64,000 nt of DNA from Tubulanus polymorphus (Eukaryota; Nemertea; Palaeonemertea; Tubulaniformes; Tubulanidae). This document shows, piece after piece, positions 52,601-58,600 of this stretch (position 1 is its first letter; every line of letters begins with the position of its first letter). The DNA is taken from assembly GCF_964204645.1 (NCBI RefSeq), contig NC_134027.1, positions 13,692,485 to 13,756,484 on the forward strand. The letters run 5' to 3'. The notes beneath the pieces were generated by a model. It was not told the origin of the DNA and searched no databases. It saw nothing but the letters and a program-made list of their open reading frames with translations. The position numbers and the translations under genes are program-made.

Positions 52601-55600
52601 GCCTATCATTGTACCGTATGTACCTTTCCTCGAGAATTCTAAAGTTTCTCTTCGGTCACTAAATAAACAACTCATCTTTAAATACAATAATAAACTTAGT
52701 AACATATTGATTAACAACAAACCGAAAACCGAATCCCTAAACTGTGGAATTTATAAAATACCTTGTAAAGTTTGCGACAAAGTATATATAGGAGAAACAG
52801 GTCGGAATCTTAATCAACGCATAAAAGAGCATAAATTAGATGTAAAAAACTTTAAACCTGAAAGCGGAGTTGCTAGTCATGTTTTTCAGACTTCACACAA
52901 TTTTGATTTTGCTAATGCTGAATTAGTTTACCCTTGCAGCGATAAAACTAGAAGACATATTTTGGAATCTGCATTAATTATTGAAAATTCGAACAACGTT
53001 GTAAACCTTAATAATGGTTTTTCACCCCATAATAAACTTATATCAAAATTCCTCTGTAAACTGGTTAAACTCAACACTTGATTTCCCCTTTGATTATTTG
53101 TTATTTGTTCTCTCATCAATTTCGTCTCTGACTTAACTTGTATTCACCTTTGTTTTAATTTAAGTGCCCCTTAGTTTGTCTTCTTTTTACTACTGACTTT
53201 AAGTTTCATTTATATTTATACTCACTATTGTTGTTTATAATCACCCCTTAGTTTGCTTCCCTTTAATCTATTTTAGCGTGTAACTGTTTCTACATTAATT
53301 TTCCTTTAGTTTGTATCATCTCTGATTACTTGAATTAGTCTCTTTGTCTCTGGATTGTATATATATCTCATAATTTCTGCAGTATCTCATTATTCCTGAA
53401 GATGACTATTAGGATATAGTCGAAACGTTGAATAAACTACTATCTCAAAGTTTCATTTTCGGACTTTTTATTATCATTGTGGGATTCTCTCCTCATAGTC
53501 GGTATCACCGTTTCTCCCCGGAATGTCGGTACCGATTGTCGGTATTTATGTATATGGGATTCGACCTGCCTTTGCAAGGTCTACTGTGTATCGAGTAACA
53601 TTACGCATATATAGGTACCGTAGTAAACATTCACGTACTTGAAATGGAAGCAATTTCATGAATTTGCTGGTGTTTTGATGACAAGGGATACAATCTATGT
53701 GTATGAGTGAGATTCTCATGGCTAATCGTAGACCTAAACGGTATGATCTTGCAGCTGTTGTTGATCAAATAAACGATGATGATTTTAGTTATTCAAGCGG
53801 AAATGAAAGTGAAAATGCCAATTTCCATGATGGCAGTGATCAGGATGTTGTCAGTGACAGTGATAATACTGATGATAGGGCCTTACAGGATGCTGAAGAT
53901 GACGAATCTAGCGATGCTGATAGAGCGTCGCCGTCGGTTTCTGCTATGGATTCAGATCATAGTGATGATAATGGCACTGCCAGCGAATCTGAAGGTATGT
54001 ACACATCAACTCTCAACATGAATAATGTCAGTGTCACATTTCAGTGTGAATTATTGCTCGAGGCCTACTTTACGGTACCTATAATTTCTTTGTATTCCTC
54101 CGTGTTTTCGTTTTTGAGTACGGTCTTGAAGTTATAGGCAAAATTCTCATGAATTTCTGGTTATTTATTTTTCAGGAGCTTTAAGCCTACCTAGTAGTCA
54201 AGATTCTGATGACGACAGTGGAGCTAGCGATGGATCAGCTGTTCGTGGTAATATCGGTGGAGACCATGAACGAGGCGGACGCGGACGAGCACGTGGTGGA
54301 CGCATCGTTGCTCGTGGTCGTGGCCAAGCTCGAGGCCGTGGTCGTGGCCAAGCTCGAGGCCGTGGTCGTGGCCAAGCTCGAGGCCGTGGTGGACATGCTC
54401 GTGGTGTAGCTGGTGTTCGAGGAAGAAATCGTCATCAACCTCATCAACCACCGCTAATAGAATGGAAAAGAGACCCACAGGTAACTCACTCGTTTCCATT
54501 TACAGGACAACATGGTTCAAATTTCCGATTACCAAATGATGCTACAGAATGGGATTTTTTGATACTGTTCCTTACCGATGAACTAATTGATATTGTGGTG
54601 AGAGAAACAAATCGATATGGAAATGAGAGAAAAATAACCACGCCTGCTAATATAAAATATGCACGTATGCATAAGTGGAAACCGATTGATCGTGAGACTA
54701 TGTGGCGCTTTTTGACATTGGTAATAATGTTTGGATTGGTAGAAAAACCAGTAGTTGATTCATATTGGTCAACAGACAGTCTTCTGGAAACACCAGGATT
54801 TGGGCAAATTATGAGTAGGAATCGTTTCTTACAAATCTTGTGTGCGATACATTTTCAGAATAATAATATTCCACGACCAGAGGGTGAGCGTGCATGGAAG
54901 ATCAAACCGTTTTTTGATTATCTTACTGCCCGTTTCACACGCATGTACACCCCTGAACAGTGTGTGTCAATAGATGAAGCTCTTTTGCTATGGAAGGGCA
55001 GGCTGATATTCAAGCAGTACATACCCAAAAAGCGATCACGTTTCGGACTAAAGTCGTATGAGCTGTGCGAAAGTAGCACTGGGTACTGTTGGAAATACAG
55101 GTTATATACCGGACAAGATCAAATTGCAAATCAAGCGTCTGTGCATGGTGTTTCTTATGATGTTGTCATGGATTTGATGGATGGTTTGCTTGATCAGGGA
55201 TACAAATTGACGGTAGATAATTTCTACACGAGCCCTGTTCTTTTTCTGGAGTTATATCAACGTGCGACTCATGCTGTCGGTACTGTTCGGCTTGATCGAA
55301 AACACATGCCCAAAGATCTGAAGTATCATTATGATGCTAATGGGGTACAAATTCCCTTGGTGAAAGGAGACATTACACATAGAAGCTCAGACAAACTGTT
55401 AGCACTCTGTTGGTTGGACAAAAAGTATGTTTCAATGTTATCTAACTATCATGATGAACATATCGTTGATACTGGGAAAGTCAACCGCACCACTCAAGAG
55501 CCAATACGCAAGCCACATGTAATTGTCGAATACAATCATCAAATGGGAGGCGTAGATCTCAAGGACCAAATGCTTGAAGCTTATGCTATGCATCGTAAAA

Positions 55601-58600
55601 CAATCAAATGGTACCGTAAACTAGCTATGCATTTGATCGATATCGCAATTTTAAACAGTTTTGTTCTCTGGAAGAAGGCAGATCCAACTCGAAGAAACAC
55701 GCGACATCTCAAATTTCGCACACGTTTGATAAGTCAGATTGTGGAGGGTGTTGGTGCTGATCCAACATCTGCAGCTAAGGGTCGCCAAAGAGCGTCAAAT
55801 GATGTCCCCATCCGCTTTAGTGGAAGACACTTCCCAGCTCTGAATCCTCCTACTGGAAACAGACAAGTTGCGTTTCGTGTCTGTCGAATCTGCTCAGAAC
55901 GTGATCGCGAAAATGGGGCTCCAGGAACACGGAAACGTGTTGAAACGAAATACAGGTGTGTTGCCTGTGGAAATGTGCCTCTTTGTGCTGCACCCTGTTT
56001 TGAACAATGGCATACTTTATAAACTGGATACAACTGCATATGAACTGTGACAATTGATATTTGTGTTTTTCCATGAAATTTCACTAAACGGATATTTTCA
56101 GGTAAAAGAGCCTTTATTAATTTATTTGGAGATCTAATCACACAGAAATGGTTGTATATTGTAGGTAACATTCATATCTATCCATTCAGGCACACACAAA
56201 ACTGTTTCTGCACTTTTTATATGCAAAATTTTATTTCAGAAGGAGGTGTGTATATGAAATTTTGATGGCGGCCATATTGATGACGTCATAATGACATCAT
56301 CATGAACAACCAAGTATCTTAAAAAGTATTTTTATGGGCTTGAATAGATAGCTCTTAATGTTACCTTTTCAAATATATATGGTTTATAGCAGTTTAATTG
56401 AGAAATAAGTGACTGGAAGGCAATTTTCAACTTTTGGGTCACGACATAAAAATCCCCCCAAAATAAGTGGCGTACGGGTATATTTATTATAAAAATAAGT
56501 GGCGGTCAAGGGGTTAAAGGTCGATTGATGGTATTTCATCATATTTTCATATTTTATCACCTTTTCATCTTTTACCACCTTTTCATTATCTTTCGACGGT
56601 TGCCAATAGCAACCATTCAATGATACTACGAAGGCCACCTGTCGGCATATAGAGGCGTCAATCCATCTATTTCAGGCGAATTGCAGATAGGACAACTCAA
56701 TAATAAGCGTCAGGTAGCCTAAATCAACTTAGTCGAGAAATCGTTGAATGCGCGGCCGTCGTGACATGTGTATTTGTATAGGTTTGATCGCACTTTTGGG
56801 TTCAGGTCCAGGAGAAAATTCATATTTACATGAACTTTGATAAAGCTAGTTGCACTAGTTTATTCGTGCGTGCTACACGGGCAATCATCTCGATTACTCG
56901 TAGCTATTAGGTTGCGTGCTATTAGGCTATTCGGGAAATGTCTTCTGACAATTTGTTGAGACTAAGTTAAGCTAAGGCTCGAATCCTGAATGTCAAATAG
57001 CAAATGATCTTAAATTTTCAGCAACACCTTCACTTGTTTTGCTGACAAGCGAATTGTCCAAATAAATTTATCAATTCTATTCATAAATCATTTTGCTTGT
57101 TAATTTATAAGGATAATGAATTTTTCACTTTGTCAGTTTTAGAAAGGATAAGTTAGTATCTTTCCTGATAAGAGTCATTCATGAATTGTCAAAATTTTAT
57201 GAATATGTGATACATAAAATTCTCACACCAGTCTAATAAGAGTAAGTAAGGCATCACAATTGTTGACGCAAAGTTTTTCTTAAGAATAATTAATAAGCAT
57301 TTTCTTATTAATGTTAAAGGCACCCCGAGAAGTCATGAATGGAACAAAAATGCTTCAGAATCCAGGCATTTTACAAAAAATTTACAAAAAATGATCATAC
57401 ATCAATGCTCATAAATGATCAAACAGGAAATACATGTAAATAAGGGACTTGAACATGATCATATTCAATTTTTTTGGGATTTGAAGATTATAGCGCGACA
57501 ACAGAGTGCGGAGTAGAGACATTGGAACTCATATCTACTAGATTTATCAGAAATAGATGGATTGATAGCCTCTATATGCACAGATGGCGTTAGTAGTATC
57601 ATCGAATGGTTGCTATTGGCAACCGTTGAAAGATAATGAAAAGGTGTTAAAAGATGAAAAGGTGATAAAATATGAAAATATGATCATGTACCATCAATTG
57701 ACCTTTTATCCCCTTTGGCAGTTTTTCATGTTTTCATCACCGTTTTATATGTTTTCACTATCTTTTTGTATGTTTTCATCATCTATTTAAACGTTTTGAT
57801 TATCGAATGACATATAACCATGTTTTGGTGGCTTTCACCTTCCATAAAGATCTTACCAAAAGAAGTGCTTCATAGCACCATACATCCTTGAACTTTTTTT
57901 ATTTTTAGCGGTCTGCGCTAGCCTATCAGAATACTTCAGTGGATGGTATGGTTAGCAGAGCAGCCTGTAGTGTAGGAATCTCTACTACATCAACCACTAG
58001 TAGATCTACAGATAGGACAAGCTCTGGAGGTTTTTATGGACCCAGCAAGATCTACAGACAAGAAAGCACTTCAACATCCGATCATCCAGAATTTATATCG
58101 GACTTTACAGTTCCAAACCATGGATATGACTCTTCACTTTTTCATGATAAATCATTGCCCATTGGTGGTAAGAATTAAGTCCATTTCCTAGCTGAAAATA
58201 GATGAATTATATTAGAATATTAGCCCAATAAATAAGAATTTGATGTGGCTGAAAAGACCTTCCAATACATCTAATTCCTCTATAGATTTGGATGACATAA
58301 ATTTCATGCAAAAGAACTTCTTTCTTCATTACTGAAAATGGTGTGAAATTTATAAAAGAAGCCAGATTTAATGCCAATAAAAATCATCTCAAGCTTCTAG
58401 GGTCTGGAGCAAAAAGTGTGACCTGATCTTCGAATTTGCTGCACTGTAGCTATCAGCTTGGGTTTGATTTGTGCCATTGAAGTGGCTTGGATGTGTTTTG
58501 GCAATACATCAGCGCATAAAGTTTCAATGAAGACAATTTCGAGTTAATTTTGCTGATAAAAGCCCTAAAAATAGTAAAACAATAATACATGTATTAATAA

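Larger units (their letters stand above)
50110..53494. mobile_element. Head-to-head Penelope-like pair with 13-bp target duplication
   Basis: ATAGTCGGTATCA at 50097-50109 is repeated at 53495-53507. A long minus-strand copy (about 52560-50110) and a truncated + strand copy (52561-53496) meet near 52560. Their shared 936 bp (50146-51081 and 52561-53496) pair without visible indels. Such an inverted, 5'-truncated partner is a known Penelope arrangement. It sits inside the piggyBac left end. Confidence 0.9.
50075..56513 (+). mobile_element. piggyBac transposon with intact-looking transposase
   Basis: TTAA at 50071-50074 and 56514-56517. Ends CCTCTTGACCGCC and GGCGGTCAAGGGG differ at one position. 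The total is 6,439 bp, of which 3.4 kb is a later Penelope insertion near the left end. It carries the two-exon transposase at 53697-56022. It inserted in the left arm of a foldback element. Confidence 0.93.
49825..57845. mobile_element. Foldback element hosting the piggyBac/Penelope nest
   Basis: The left arm is split in two by the piggyBac (49825-50074 and 56514-56680). The right arm is 57550-57845 in inverse orientation. Shared blocks include GGCTTTCACCTTCCAT-like ends, ACCAAAACATGGTTAT, GAATGACATAT, AAAAGGTGATAAAA and GGTTGCCAATAGCAACC. The core is 56680-57550 and holds no protein. Confidence 0.75.

Noticed and set aside
54224-54499. His-rich and Thr/Ser-rich minus-strand frames
   Set aside because: Shadows of the Arg-Gly repeat segment of the piggyBac transposase.
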